A stretch of 64,000 nucleotides of DNA from Bdellovibrio sp. (GTDB lineage: Bacteria > Bdellovibrionota > Bacteriovoracia > Bacteriovoracales > Bacteriovoracaceae), in the NCBI GenBank assembly GCA_022729855.1, contig DZBG01000004.1, positions 1 through 64,000 of the forward strand. Direction: 5' to 3'. The notes beneath the pieces are model-generated. The model was not told the DNA's origin. It saw nothing but the letters and a program-made list of their open reading frames with translations, and ran no database searches. The number at the start of each line of letters is the position of its first letter. Position 1 is the stretch's first letter. Of this stretch, positions 7,800-16,131 are shown piece by piece. A program made the position numbers and the translations under genes.

Positions 7800-8558
7800 T
7801 TACCTCACAACAAAAACTCGGGATTCTAAAATTTTGTCCGAGTTTACATAATCATTTTCTAAAATATCTCGACGAGACACAAGGGCCTCAATTTCGATGG
7901 ACCTTTTTTCCTTCTTAAAAATAACTTCCTTCCGACCTCTAACTATGAGGTAGTCCTTATTGATCTCCTCAACGACAGTCCCAGAAACCTTGTCATAGAC
8001 TTTTACATCTACATCATCAGCGGCTGAAGCAGCAGCTGCGGCAGCAGGATTTACAGCTGCTGTGGCAGCCGTTTTAGCGGTGTCAGTAGTCTTTTTCACA
8101 GGAGCATCAGGAAAAGCACGTTTAAGTTCATTTGAAATTTGGTTTCTCAGATTGTCTAAAACGTTGATGATAACAACATCACCATTTCTTTTATCGTTAG
8201 TGTTTGTGAACAACTCTGCAGATGATCCTTGATTGGCCCATAAAGATCCAGCAGGATCACCATCCACAAAATCACCACGAGTGTATCTTTGTGGTTTGTA
8301 GTCACGCTTCACATTTGGGCGCATTTCACTATTAGGCCCACTGCCGTTAAGACTGAATGTAACAGGATTATTGATAGGACGTTTGTCACGTGCTCTGTCT
8401 TGGCGATTATTACTTTGTCTAAAAGCATCGATTCCATCTTTCGGTGGAGGACCAGCTTTTGCATGTCCTTCTTCGCGATCAATTTGACGATGGAGAGAAT
8501 CCACATAACCTGCGCAACTAACTAACGACAATAAACTTAAAACTAATAAAACTCTCAT
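7800..8558 (-). CDS. flgH: Flagellar L-ring lipoprotein FlgH
   Basis: The 252-residue protein has a lipoprotein signal (LSLLSLVSC, Cys16) and the L-ring core: GSLWANQGSSAELFTNTNDKRNGDVVIINVLDN near residues 104-136 and the C-terminal strands KDYLIVRGRKEV and IEALVSRRDILENDYVNSDKI. FlgH forms the outer-membrane ring. Compared with enteric FlgH it has a long polar N-terminal linker (residues 20-95) and an alanine-rich insert (about residues 155-180). The start ATG overlaps the flgA stop (ATGA, 4 bp). Loss of this gene would be expected to prevent outer-membrane passage of the rod. Confidence 0.9.
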   Translation of the reverse strand: MRVLLVLSLLSLVSCAGYVDSLHRQIDREEGHAKAGPPPKDGIDAFRQSNNRQDRARDKRPINNPVTFSLNGSGPNSEMRPNVKRDYKPQRYTRGDFVDGDPAGSLWANQGSSAELFTNTNDKRNGDVVIINVLDNLRNQISNELKRAFPDAPVKKTTDTAKTAATAAVNPAAAAAASAADDVDVKVYDKVSGTVVEEINKDYLIVRGRKEVIFKKEKRSIEIEALVSRRDILENDYVNSDKILESRVFVVR

Positions 8559-9439
8559 AAGTGAACGACTACCTTGTGATCATCAATTATTTTACCTAAG
8601 TATTTTTTATTTTTCCCTGGAACAAACACTTCAATTGAATCACCATGACCGCCATTATTGCGAGCGATACCACTGGTCTTAATTGTAATTTGAGTGTTCT
8701 CAAAAATAAGCTCCGTCTGATCTCCGGCACGAACTAAATTCATGGGAGTGAGATCTGCTTTACGAATATAGTCACCTGCTTTAAGAGGCTTATTCGTTTT
8801 AAAAAATTTTAAAGTAGAAGCATCTTGAACGAGCTCAGTTTGAGGGATGACTTCAATATAATCTTCTTGATAAAGAGAAGAATTTTTTAATTCAGCAAAT
8901 CCTTGAAGGGGCTGAGTGAGTCTATAGGCCTTCGTTAATTTTCCAAAACTGATGGTTAATAAATGCTGGGCCTTGTCTCCAATAAATGGAGTATGAGTCA
9001 TCACAAGTCTTTGGTTAAGGCCATACAGGCAGCCTTCACAAGAAAGCGAAATATTATCACCATTTTTCAAAGCAAAGAGTGGTTTCATTCCAATTGCAGG
9101 ATGAATTTCTTTAACAAAAATTGACTGAGGAAGAGGAAGTTGAGTTCTTGCAAAATTATTTAAATGATCTATTTGAATAAAATGGGGCGCAATTGTGAGA
9201 GCAACATCGGCTTGAGCTTGAATCATTCTCATCATCTGAAGAGCAGTGATTTTTCCTTCAGTAGACATCAAAATTTCATGGAGCTTTTCTTTTTCCACCA
9301 AAGTACAGTCATTCGAATTTTGATAAGAGAGATCATTATTATTGTTTTCAATAATAAGAATTCTCTCTGGAAGTTCTATATGACAAGCAAAGCTTGTAAA
9401 ACTAAAAATAAATAGGGCGAGTGTAATTAATCTTTTCAT
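8555..9439 (-). CDS. flgA: P-ring assembly chaperone FlgA
   Basis: A 294-residue secreted protein with a signal peptide (residues 1-18, FTSFA) and a C-terminal SAF/FlgA domain: the segment KTNKPLKAGDYIRKADLTPMNLVRAGD and the closing ARNNGGHGDSIEVFVPGKNKKYLGKI fit the family's typical pattern of a G-x-I-V type core. FlgA helps FlgI polymerise in the periplasm. The N-terminal half is poorly conserved and contains a CEGCLYG pair of cysteines. Its start overlaps the flgG stop by one base (TAATG), and its stop overlaps the start of flgH, so translation of the three genes is probably coupled. Confidence 0.82.
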   Translation of the reverse strand: MKRLITLALFIFSFTSFACHIELPERILIIENNNNDLSYQNSNDCTLVEKEKLHEILMSTEGKITALQMMRMIQAQADVALTIAPHFIQIDHLNNFARTQLPLPQSIFVKEIHPAIGMKPLFALKNGDNISLSCEGCLYGLNQRLVMTHTPFIGDKAQHLLTISFGKLTKAYRLTQPLQGFAELKNSSLYQEDYIEVIPQTELVQDASTLKFFKTNKPLKAGDYIRKADLTPMNLVRAGDQTELIFENTQITIKTSGIARNNGGHGDSIEVFVPGKNKKYLGKIIDDHKVVVHL

Positions 9440-10224
9440 TATCTCACATTGTTAACTGTTTGTAGCATTTGGTCGGCAACACCCATGACTTTTGAATTCA
9501 TTTCATAAGCACGTTGGGCCTTAATTAAATCCGTCATCTCATTCATTACGTTTACGTTAGAAGCTTCAATCGCTCCTTGCATCATCACACCACTGCTATT
9601 TTCACCAGCGATCTGTTGTTGCGCTTGTCCACTTCCTGCTGTGGCCCCCAGAAGGTTTCCACCTTCACTACGAAGACCAGTAGGGTTAACAAAAGTAAAA
9701 ACAGGGATCTGACCTAGATTAATTGGTTCTGGAGAGTTACGTGTAAAGGCTTCAACAGTTCCGCTATCAGAAATATTGATACTCATGACATTCGGAGGAA
9801 CGACCACTCCAGGGAAAACTTTGTGTCCTGCTTTAGTCACAAGAGTTCCTTGGGCATCCACATTAAAACTTCCATCACGAGTAAATTTTAATTCACCATT
9901 AGGGGCCACAATTCCAAAAAAACCTTCTCCGTTGATCATGAGATCGTATGGATTATTAGTCATTTGAGGAGCACCTTGAGTGTGTTGGGCACGAGTGGCA
10001 GTAACTTTCGCTCCTGAACCGACTTGAAGTCCAACATTATATTCCGAATTTCCAGAAGATTTAGCTCCTGCTTCTTGAACAGTTTCATAAAGTAAATCAT
10101 CAAACTCAGTTCGTGATTTTTTAAATCCTGTCGTGTTCACGTTCGCAATATTATTGGAAATCGTGTTCACGTTCGATTCCTGTGCCGACATTCCTGTCGC
10201 TGCTGTTTGTAGAGCACGAATCAT
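9439..10224 (-). CDS. flgG: Flagellar distal rod protein FlgG
   Basis: The 261-residue product is a textbook FlgG: MIRALQTAATGMSAQESNVN at the N-terminus, NISNNIANVNTTGFKKSRTEFDDLLYE, then QHTQGAPQMTNNPYDLMINGEGFF and the C-terminal NVNVMNEMTDLIKAQRAYEMNSK. It builds the distal rod that spans the periplasm and P/L rings. It follows the flgF-like gene by 13 bp. Length equals the usual 260-262 residues, which matters because rod length is set by FlgG polymer length. Confidence 0.97.
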   Translation of the reverse strand: MIRALQTAATGMSAQESNVNTISNNIANVNTTGFKKSRTEFDDLLYETVQEAGAKSSGNSEYNVGLQVGSGAKVTATRAQHTQGAPQMTNNPYDLMINGEGFFGIVAPNGELKFTRDGSFNVDAQGTLVTKAGHKVFPGVVVPPNVMSINISDSGTVEAFTRNSPEPINLGQIPVFTFVNPTGLRSEGGNLLGATAGSGQAQQQIAGENSSGVMMQGAIEASNVNVMNEMTDLIKAQRAYEMNSKVMGVADQMLQTVNNVR

Positions 10225-10237
10225 TTAAAATCCCCTG

Positions 10238-11086
10238 TTAAAATTTACCAAGATCGTTTGATATTTTTCCAGAAATACTGTCATAGGCATTAATAGCTTT
10301 TTGAATCGATTCAAAATGGCGATGGGCCTTAATAAGCTCACTCATCTCTTCAATCGCATTCACATTTGAACCTTCAAGAAATCCTTGATTTACCGTTGTA
10401 AGAACATTCTCACGCACGATATTTTTCTCATCAGGAGTGATAAAAAGAGAATTTCCTTCTTTCTTTAGTGCCTGATGATCTTTAAATTCAACGACTGACA
10501 TCTTTCCAATGCTTCCATTGGCCGAAGTCAAAATTTCACCCTCAAGCGAGATAGTGATTCTTGTGTTACTTGGAATTTTAATAATTCTATCAGCAGGATT
10601 TTGTTCAGGGGCCGAAGCTGGATCACGAAGTGCTTCCGCACTTACCGTTGTGGCATTTAAAACTTTAAATCCCTGATCATTAACTAAGCTTCCTTCACGA
10701 TCTATTGAGAGATTTCCTTTACGAGTAAATCTCACTCCATTAGGAGTCAGAACTTCAATAAATCCTTTTCCTTTCAGGGCGACATCGAGTGGGCTTTGAG
10801 TCGGAATAAGCTGACCTTGTTCAAAAATAGTATAACTACCATCAATGGCAACGTAAGCATTCTCAGCACCTTGCGAGTGATAAAAATCTTCTGGTGAAAA
10901 TTCACCACGAGGAATATCGATATCCTCGACACCTTTATTGAGCGCAGTTAAATGTTCTTTAAAAACAAGCTGATCTTTTTTAAATCCAACAGTGTTGGCA
11001 TTGGCCACGTTGTTGGCAATCGTTTCAACTTTTCTTTGTTGAGCAATTTGTCCTGAAAGATTAACCCAGATATTATTGTTACCCAA
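10238..11086 (-). CDS. flgF: FlgF-like proximal rod protein
   Basis: The 282-residue product has the rod-protein N-terminal motif (SGQIAQQRKVETIANNVANANTVGFKKD), a central D1 core (PLDVALKGKGFIEVLTPNGVRFTRKGNL) and the C-terminal NVNAIEEMSELIKAHRHFESIQKAI helix. It is a paralogue of the next gene, flgG, but with a more divergent middle, which fits FlgF. It is the first gene of the minus-strand flagellar operon. The start is TTG (11084-11086) with AAGGAG about 9 bases upstream. It could also be called a second FlgG copy; position and divergence favour FlgF. Confidence 0.88.
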   Translation of the reverse strand: MGNNNIWVNLSGQIAQQRKVETIANNVANANTVGFKKDQLVFKEHLTALNKGVEDIDIPRGEFSPEDFYHSQGAENAYVAIDGSYTIFEQGQLIPTQSPLDVALKGKGFIEVLTPNGVRFTRKGNLSIDREGSLVNDQGFKVLNATTVSAEALRDPASAPEQNPADRIIKIPSNTRITISLEGEILTSANGSIGKMSVVEFKDHQALKKEGNSLFITPDEKNIVRENVLTTVNQGFLEGSNVNAIEEMSELIKAHRHFESIQKAINAYDSISGKISNDLGKF

Positions 11087-11119
11087 AGATACGACTCCTT
11101 CGCTTCCTTAGATTTATGG

Positions 11120-11140
11120 TCGGACCAATCCTTGGACCGA
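11120..11140. repeat. Inverted repeat in flg operon leader
   Basis: TCGGACCAA and TTGGACCGA read toward each other with a 3-base centre (one mismatch in the arms). It lies 34 bases before the first flg start codon, in the presumed leader. It could be an operator or an RNA hairpin. Confidence 0.5.
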
Positions 11141-11192
11141 TAGGTAAATTTTAACAGGGGGGATGTCATAAACATATGTAGGCAATTTCTTT

Positions 11193-11207
11193 AGCATGAT
11201 TAAGTCC
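11193..11207 (-). promoter_or_regulatory. Weak sigma-54-like site before flgF
   Basis: On the minus strand GG is followed after exactly 10 bases by GC (GGACTT...ATGCT), the spacing of -24/-12 promoters, but the -24 half departs from TGGCAC. Hook/basal-body operons are sigma-54 driven in many bacteria. No better promoter is visible between here and the start codon. Confidence 0.25.
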
Positions 11208-11286
11208 TTGAAACCTTGTCTTAAGGGCCATGACATGGGAAAATTTATCTACAAGAGATGTCAAACCTTCAACTCAGGACCCCTAT

Positions 11287-11514
11287 ATGGCGACAAAAAA
11301 AGCAGAGCAATCTAATCAAGATTTTGAATCTTCACTAAAAGAACTAGAAAAGCTGGTTCATGATTTAGAAAGTGGTGAACTACCTCTTCAAGATAGTCTG
11401 CAAAAATTTGAACGTGGAGTTGAACTGTATAAAAACTGTCGGGGAACATTGGATCAAGCTGAGAAGAAGATAAAAATACTCAATGATTCATTAAAAGAAT
11501 TAGATTACCAGTAA
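11287..11514 (+). CDS. xseB: Exodeoxyribonuclease VII small subunit
   Basis: The 75-residue product has the XseB pattern: FESSLKELEKLVHDLESGELPLQDSLQKFERGVELYKNCR, then QAEKKIKIL. XseB binds the XseA catalytic subunit; the complex degrades single-stranded DNA. I start at ATG 11287 because the family usually has 75-85 residues and AGGA lies about 9 bases before it; an in-frame ATG at 11230 would add 19 poorly conserved residues. xseA is not in the window, which is not rare. The gene is divergent from the flg operon and lies 66 bp upstream of the PBP1A gene. Confidence 0.88.
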   Translation: MATKKAEQSNQDFESSLKELEKLVHDLESGELPLQDSLQKFERGVELYKNCRGTLDQAEKKIKILNDSLKELDYQ

Positions 11515-11580
11515 TCCTTTCATTTCTTATAGATGTCTTTAAAATAGACTTAGTTATTTTTTCTTCTCCATGAGGTAATT

Positions 11581-14298
11581 TTGAAACGTTTAGTAAAAAC
11601 ACTCGCTGTTCTTGCGGCCCTGGCCTTTGCAGGTCTTTTTGCAGTTTTGGGGTTGTTCTTTTATATCTCAATCGATCTCCCGCAGATTAATTCTTTAAAA
11701 GATTATAACCCTCCTATGAATTCACAGATTCTTTCAAAAGATGGTGAGGTTCTTCTAGATATCGGAAAAGAAACTCGCGACGTTGTGGACTTTAAAGATA
11801 TTCCTCCACGCGTAGTAGGAGCATTTCTTTCAGCAGAGGACGATAACTTTTATAATCACCAAGGAATTGATTATCTGGGGATTGCTCGTGCTTTCATTGT
11901 GAATATGAAAGAGGGGCGTCTCGTTCAAGGTGGATCGACGATTACTCAGCAGGTTGCAAAATCATTATTACTTTCAAAAGAGCGAACTCTCTCGCGTAAA
12001 GTAAAAGATCTAATGCTCGCTCGCAAAATTGAACAAAAATTTTCGAAAGAAGAAATTCTCTTTTTATATTTGAATCAAGTTTATCTTGGTGGTGGATACT
12101 ACGGCGTGAAAGCCGCTTTTAGAGGCTATTTTGATAAAAGCTTAAGTGAAGCGACGATTGCTGAGTCAGCACTTGTGGCCGGACTACTAGTGGCGCCAGG
12201 CAGATATTCTCCATACGTTAGTCCAAAGTATGCAAAAGTTCGCCAAACTTATGTGTTAGGAAGAATGTTTGCTACAAAAAAAATCACGAAAGAAGAGTAC
12301 GACGCTGCTCTTGCTGAAAATATCAAAATGAGAATTAGAAGAAGCTCAGATATGAAGGGTGGGCATTTTACAGACTGGGTAAGACAAGAAGTCATGACTT
12401 TAGTGAGTAGCGATGAATTTTTAACGGAAGGTTTTAAAGTTGTAACAACTCTTGATTGGTCTCTTCAGCAAAAAGCTGAAAAAGCCGTTGTCAGAAGAGT
12501 GAAAGAGCTTGATAAAAGACAAGGCTTTAAAGGGCCTATTAAGCATATTGAAGGTGACGAAGAACTTAAAAACTATGTTCGTGAAAATAGAAAAAGTATT
12601 TTAAAAGAAAAATCTACATTTTTTACATTTTCAACAGAAGGAAAAAACTTCTACGAGTTCAATGAAGCTGATGATCAGTATGAAAAAACTCTCGCCTATA
12701 CTGAAGAGCAAGAAAGTAAACTGAGTGATCGTTTCAAAAAACTTGTGATTATCGGAAATAGAAGTGATGAATCACTTCTTGGGTTCTTGCAAAAAGGTGA
12801 GTCGTATCAGGCAATCGTTCTTGATGTTGATAATTTAAAAAGAACTATCCTGGCCTCAGTTGGTGGAGTGAAGGTTGTCATTGCTGAAAAAGGATTTGCT
12901 TGGGCCCACGATAGAAAGCTAAGTGATGAGCCTGTTTATTTTGGTTCCCAAAAAATTCCTTCAAAAATAGTAAAAAGAGGAGATGTTATTCTTGTGACTA
13001 TTGAGTCTCTAGAAGAGTCAGCTTCAAGTTTGATTAATGATGATTTTTTCAAAAAATATAAAGACAAAAAACTAGCTCAAATTCAAGCCAAACAAAAAGT
13101 GGTTCAAGCCTCACTTGATCAAGAGCCTGATGTCGAGGGGGCCCTTGTGGCGATTAACCCTGATAGTGGAGATATTGTCACTCTTGTAGGCGGAGTTGAT
13201 TTTCAAAAATCACAATTTAATCGGGTGATTCAATCTGCGAGACAACCTGGATCATCTTTTAAACCATTTATTTATGCAGCAGCTTTAGAGAATGGCTATA
13301 CACCTTCTACTTCGCTTCTTGATATGCCACAGGCACTTGGTGGAGCTGAAGATAATTTAAGCTGGAAGCCTCGTAACTATGATGGAGAATTTAAAGGTCC
13401 AATGACTTTTAGACATGCTTTAGAGGTCTCTCGAAATATTCCGACTATTCGTTTACTTCAAGATATTGGCGTTAATAAAATGAGCGAATTTGTAAGTCGC
13501 TTGGGTATGAAAACGACACTTCCAAAAGATATGACAATTTCTCTTGGGTCATTTGGTATCTCACTGGCTGAACTTGTTCGTGGTTATGCTGTCTTTCCGA
13601 ATGGTGGAAAACGCATTCCACTACGTTCAATTATTTCCATTAAAGATCGTAATGGTAAAACCTACGCGCCACCTACTTATAAACCAGAAGAAACAGAACT
13701 GCCTAAAGTTGAAGTAGTTGAAAGTGGAGTAGAGGGAGAGCCGGCGAAAAAAATTGGAAATCCATTGCACCAAAATCTTCATGATAACCAAGTATATGAT
13801 GAACGATTGGCCTATGTGATGACTAATCTTATTAACGGAGTTGTCCTTTACGGTACTGGTGGAGCTGCTGCTAGTTTAAGTACAAATTTAGGTGGAAAAA
13901 CCGGAACAACAAATAATTTTGTCGATGCTCTCTTTGTCGGTTTCTCACAAAATTTAGTTGTGGGTGCTTGGACTGGTTTTGATGACAATAGAACTTTAGG
14001 TTACGGTGAGACTGGGGCCAGAGCTTCGCTTCCTATCTGGATGGATTATATGTCAGCTGCGATTGAAAAATATGGAGCTCCAGAATTTAAAGTTCCAAAT
14101 GGTATTGTTCAAGTGATGATCAATAAACAAACAGGCCGTGCATTACCGGCGGGATCTGAAGGTGGATTCATGGAATCCTTTGTTGAGGGATATGATCCTA
14201 ATACCGTTCCTTCTAGTTATAGTACTCCCTCAGACTCGGAAGATGGCGTAACTCCAGCACCGGCCCTCGATGGCGATGATTACTATATGAATCAGTAG
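11581..14298 (+). CDS. mrcA: Class A penicillin-binding protein (PBP1A type)
   Basis: A 905-residue bifunctional peptidoglycan synthase. One membrane helix (about residues 8-30) is followed by the GT51 glycosyltransferase domain: catalytic E86 in SAEDDNFYNHQG and the QGGSTITQQ motif at 116-124. The transpeptidase domain has the nucleophile in SSFK (S558, K561), an SRN motif in EVSRNIP and KTG at 773-775. An OB-like insert lies between them. It makes and crosslinks cell-wall glycan in the periplasm. The start is TTG (11581) with GAGGT before it. The tail is rich in Pro/Ser/Asp. In predatory bacteria wall synthesis also serves filament growth inside prey, but nothing here shows a special role. 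Confidence 0.95.
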   Translation: MKRLVKTLAVLAALAFAGLFAVLGLFFYISIDLPQINSLKDYNPPMNSQILSKDGEVLLDIGKETRDVVDFKDIPPRVVGAFLSAEDDNFYNHQGIDYLGIARAFIVNMKEGRLVQGGSTITQQVAKSLLLSKERTLSRKVKDLMLARKIEQKFSKEEILFLYLNQVYLGGGYYGVKAAFRGYFDKSLSEATIAESALVAGLLVAPGRYSPYVSPKYAKVRQTYVLGRMFATKKITKEEYDAALAENIKMRIRRSSDMKGGHFTDWVRQEVMTLVSSDEFLTEGFKVVTTLDWSLQQKAEKAVVRRVKELDKRQGFKGPIKHIEGDEELKNYVRENRKSILKEKSTFFTFSTEGKNFYEFNEADDQYEKTLAYTEEQESKLSDRFKKLVIIGNRSDESLLGFLQKGESYQAIVLDVDNLKRTILASVGGVKVVIAEKGFAWAHDRKLSDEPVYFGSQKIPSKIVKRGDVILVTIESLEESASSLINDDFFKKYKDKKLAQIQAKQKVVQASLDQEPDVEGALVAINPDSGDIVTLVGGVDFQKSQFNRVIQSARQPGSSFKPFIYAAALENGYTPSTSLLDMPQALGGAEDNLSWKPRNYDGEFKGPMTFRHALEVSRNIPTIRLLQDIGVNKMSEFVSRLGMKTTLPKDMTISLGSFGISLAELVRGYAVFPNGGKRIPLRSIISIKDRNGKTYAPPTYKPEETELPKVEVVESGVEGEPAKKIGNPLHQNLHDNQVYDERLAYVMTNLINGVVLYGTGGAAASLSTNLGGKTGTTNNFVDALFVGFSQNLVVGAWTGFDDNRTLGYGETGARASLPIWMDYMSAAIEKYGAPEFKVPNGIVQVMINKQTGRALPAGSEGGFMESFVEGYDPNTVPSSYSTPSDSEDGVTPAPALDGDDYYMNQ

Positions 14299-14335
14299 TT
14301 GAGTTCTCTAATCAATAATTCTTTTATTTAATGCC

Positions 14336-14370
14336 ACCTCTCTTTTATCCGAAAAGATAAATAGAGAGGT
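14336..14370 (+). promoter_or_regulatory. Strong hairpin covering the TonB-domain gene's Shine-Dalgarno
   Basis: ACCTCTCTTTTATC pairs with GATAAATAGAGAGGT (14 bp with one bulged A) around a CGAAAA loop. The 3' arm contains the AGAGAGGT ribosome-binding site of the gene starting at 14377. No U-run follows, so a translational role is more likely than termination. Confidence 0.6.
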
Positions 14371-14376
14371 AGTTTC

Positions 14377-15267
14377 ATGACTGAACACTTAAAAAAGTGG
14401 TCAACAAATTTTTGGGCCTTCTTAGGCTTTATTGTTTTTCTTCACTTAGCAATGCTGGTGATGAGATCAATTGAATCTAGGCCCCACGTCCGTGTAGTCA
14501 GCGATTCAACTCTGATTAAAGTGAAACTACTTCAAGATCATTTTTTACAAAAAGAAGAACAGAAAAAGAAAAAACAAATTGTTCAGTCTGAGGATTCTCC
14601 GACTGATGCCACTCCTATTGATTCAAAATTTTTGAGTGATAAGACTCGCGCCTTTGACCGCCAAACAGTGGCGAGAAATGTTGATACATTTCAAAGTGCT
14701 ACTCAAGGGGCGACATCTCAGGTTTCAAAAGAGATCCACAAGAGCAAACAGAAACAAGGTAAACGAAACGTTGATCTCACTAAGCTAGGTCAGCATGCCT
14801 TTGGTGAGGAAAATCCGTATAAAGAGGCCACTCTGGCCAAACTGGGGCAGAAAACAAACCCTAAGAAGGCCACTGTGAGCGCTTCTAATGATTATCTTCA
14901 AGAAATTCCAATGGGTGACTTTACCCAAGTGAACACAACTGAGTTTAAGTTCTTTGGTTACTACCACCGTATACGTCAAAAACTAGAGCAATTCTGGGGA
15001 CGTAGTATTCAAGAGAAAGCAGCAGCACTGAATAGAGCAGGGCGCAGACTTCCGGCCAGTGAAGACTTAATAACATCTCTTAAAATTACATTGGATGAAA
15101 AAGGCCAGATAGTTCACGTGAAAGTATTAAGTACAAGTGGTGTGCGTGAGCTAGATGATGCCGCGATTGAATCATTCAATAAAGCTGGTCCATTTCCAAA
15201 TCCACCAAAAGATTTATTGGTTAATGGAAAAGCGACAATTGAATGGGGCTTTGTAGTTAAATCTTAA
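14377..15267 (+). CDS. TonB C-terminal domain protein
   Basis: A 296-residue protein with one N-terminal membrane helix (about residues 12-31), a long polar Lys/Gln-rich spacer (residues 45-180) and a C-terminal TonB/AgmX-like domain (LITSLKITLDEKGQIVHVKVLSTSGVRELDDAAIESFNKAGPFPNPP, residues ~228-275). This is the layout of a periplasm-spanning energy transducer or scaffold. ExbB/ExbD genes are not next to it, so it may work with a motor encoded elsewhere or have a structural role. Its Shine-Dalgarno is inside a strong hairpin (14336-14370). Its stop codon abuts the stop of the opposite-strand gene at 15268. Confidence 0.8.
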   Translation: MTEHLKKWSTNFWAFLGFIVFLHLAMLVMRSIESRPHVRVVSDSTLIKVKLLQDHFLQKEEQKKKKQIVQSEDSPTDATPIDSKFLSDKTRAFDRQTVARNVDTFQSATQGATSQVSKEIHKSKQKQGKRNVDLTKLGQHAFGEENPYKEATLAKLGQKTNPKKATVSASNDYLQEIPMGDFTQVNTTEFKFFGYYHRIRQKLEQFWGRSIQEKAAALNRAGRRLPASEDLITSLKITLDEKGQIVHVKVLSTSGVRELDDAAIESFNKAGPFPNPPKDLLVNGKATIEWGFVVKS

Positions 15268-15546
15268 TTACTGTTGATTTTTAAGAAGAGACTTTAATTT
15301 ATCTATCCCTTCCATCATTACATAATCAGACCAGATAGAATCAAGTTCACGAATTGACTCAATCACTTGAAGTGCCGCTTGATCACGGGACATTTTTTGA
15401 GTTTCAGCATATTGAGTAATACACTTATTCAAAGCTTCAATAGCGGGCGATTGGCAAATTTTGTTAAGACGCTCTTCAAAAGAGTGGTTAACTTTTTGTT
15501 CTTTGCTTTTAATGATCGCTGTATTTAGTAGCTGAATAGATTCCAT
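15268..15546 (-). CDS. Small helical protein, unknown
   Basis: A 92-residue predicted cytoplasmic protein, not recognised. It is mostly alpha-helical with charged and Gln-rich stretches (KSKEQKVNHSFEERLNKIC near the start, LKSLLKNQQ at the end) and two cysteines. The ATG at 15544-15546 has GAGGAA about 8 bases upstream, which supports it as a real gene; a TTG one codon earlier is less likely. It converges on the TonB-domain gene with no bases between the stop codons, and lies about 200 bp from the gcvH end. No function can be proposed. Confidence 0.6.
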   Translation of the reverse strand: MESIQLLNTAIIKSKEQKVNHSFEERLNKICQSPAIEALNKCITQYAETQKMSRDQAALQVIESIRELDSIWSDYVMMEGIDKLKSLLKNQQ

Positions 15547-15710
15547 CAAAAATTTCCTCGCCTACTGACTGATGAGATATGAAAACGAAACCGCAGTATG
15601 GACTATTCCCTATCAAATCGTAAAGAACGATCTGCCTAAGGTAATACTTTTTTCAGAGTAGTTTTTTTCTATTGAGAAGGAATTTTAGAAAGTTTAAATA
15701 ATTAGAGGGA

Positions 15711-15732
15711 GATGGCGCATTTTGTGCGCCAT
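15711..15732 (-). terminator. Hairpin after gcvH (terminator-like)
   Basis: GATGGCGCA and TGCGCCATC form a 9-bp GC-rich stem starting 9 bases past the gcvH stop. A U-run is missing on the minus strand, so it may be a transcript end-protecting structure rather than a full intrinsic terminator. Confidence 0.55.
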
Positions 15733-15741
15733 CTATAAAAC

Positions 15742-16131
15742 TTAGTGAGATGTATTACAAAATTCTTGATATTGAGCAGCAGTTAAAAGTGAGTCTAATT
15801 CTGAAGGATTTTTTACCTTGACTTTAATTAACCACGATCCGTAAGAGTCTTGATTAATTTTTTCAGGATTACCTTCAACGTCAGAATTTTTCGCAATAAC
15901 TTCACCAGAAACTGGTGCATAGAGATCACTTACTGACTTAATTGATTCAACCACACCAAAAGTTTTTCCAGACATTACATCTGAACCAACATCTGGAACT
16001 TCAACAAAAACGATATCGCCAAGAGCAGACTGTGCAAAATCAGTGATTCCCACTGTGAGTACATCCCCTTCAAGGAGTGTCCACTCGTGCTCTTTAGTGT
16101 ATTTAAGGTTAGCTGGTACGTTAGTGCTCAT
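15742..16131 (-). CDS. gcvH: Glycine cleavage system H protein
   Basis: The 129-residue product has the H-protein pattern: YTKEHEWTLLEGDVLTVGITDFAQSALGDIVFVEVPDVG and the lipoylation motif VVESIKSVSDL with the lipoyl lysine at K65. It shuttles the aminomethyl group between P, T and L proteins. The start overlaps the gcvT stop by one base (TAATG), so both come from one mRNA with folD. gcvP is not in the window; a hairpin follows gcvH, so it is presumably elsewhere. Confidence 0.97.
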   Translation of the reverse strand: MSTNVPANLKYTKEHEWTLLEGDVLTVGITDFAQSALGDIVFVEVPDVGSDVMSGKTFGVVESIKSVSDLYAPVSGEVIAKNSDVEGNPEKINQDSYGSWLIKVKVKNPSELDSLLTAAQYQEFCNTSH

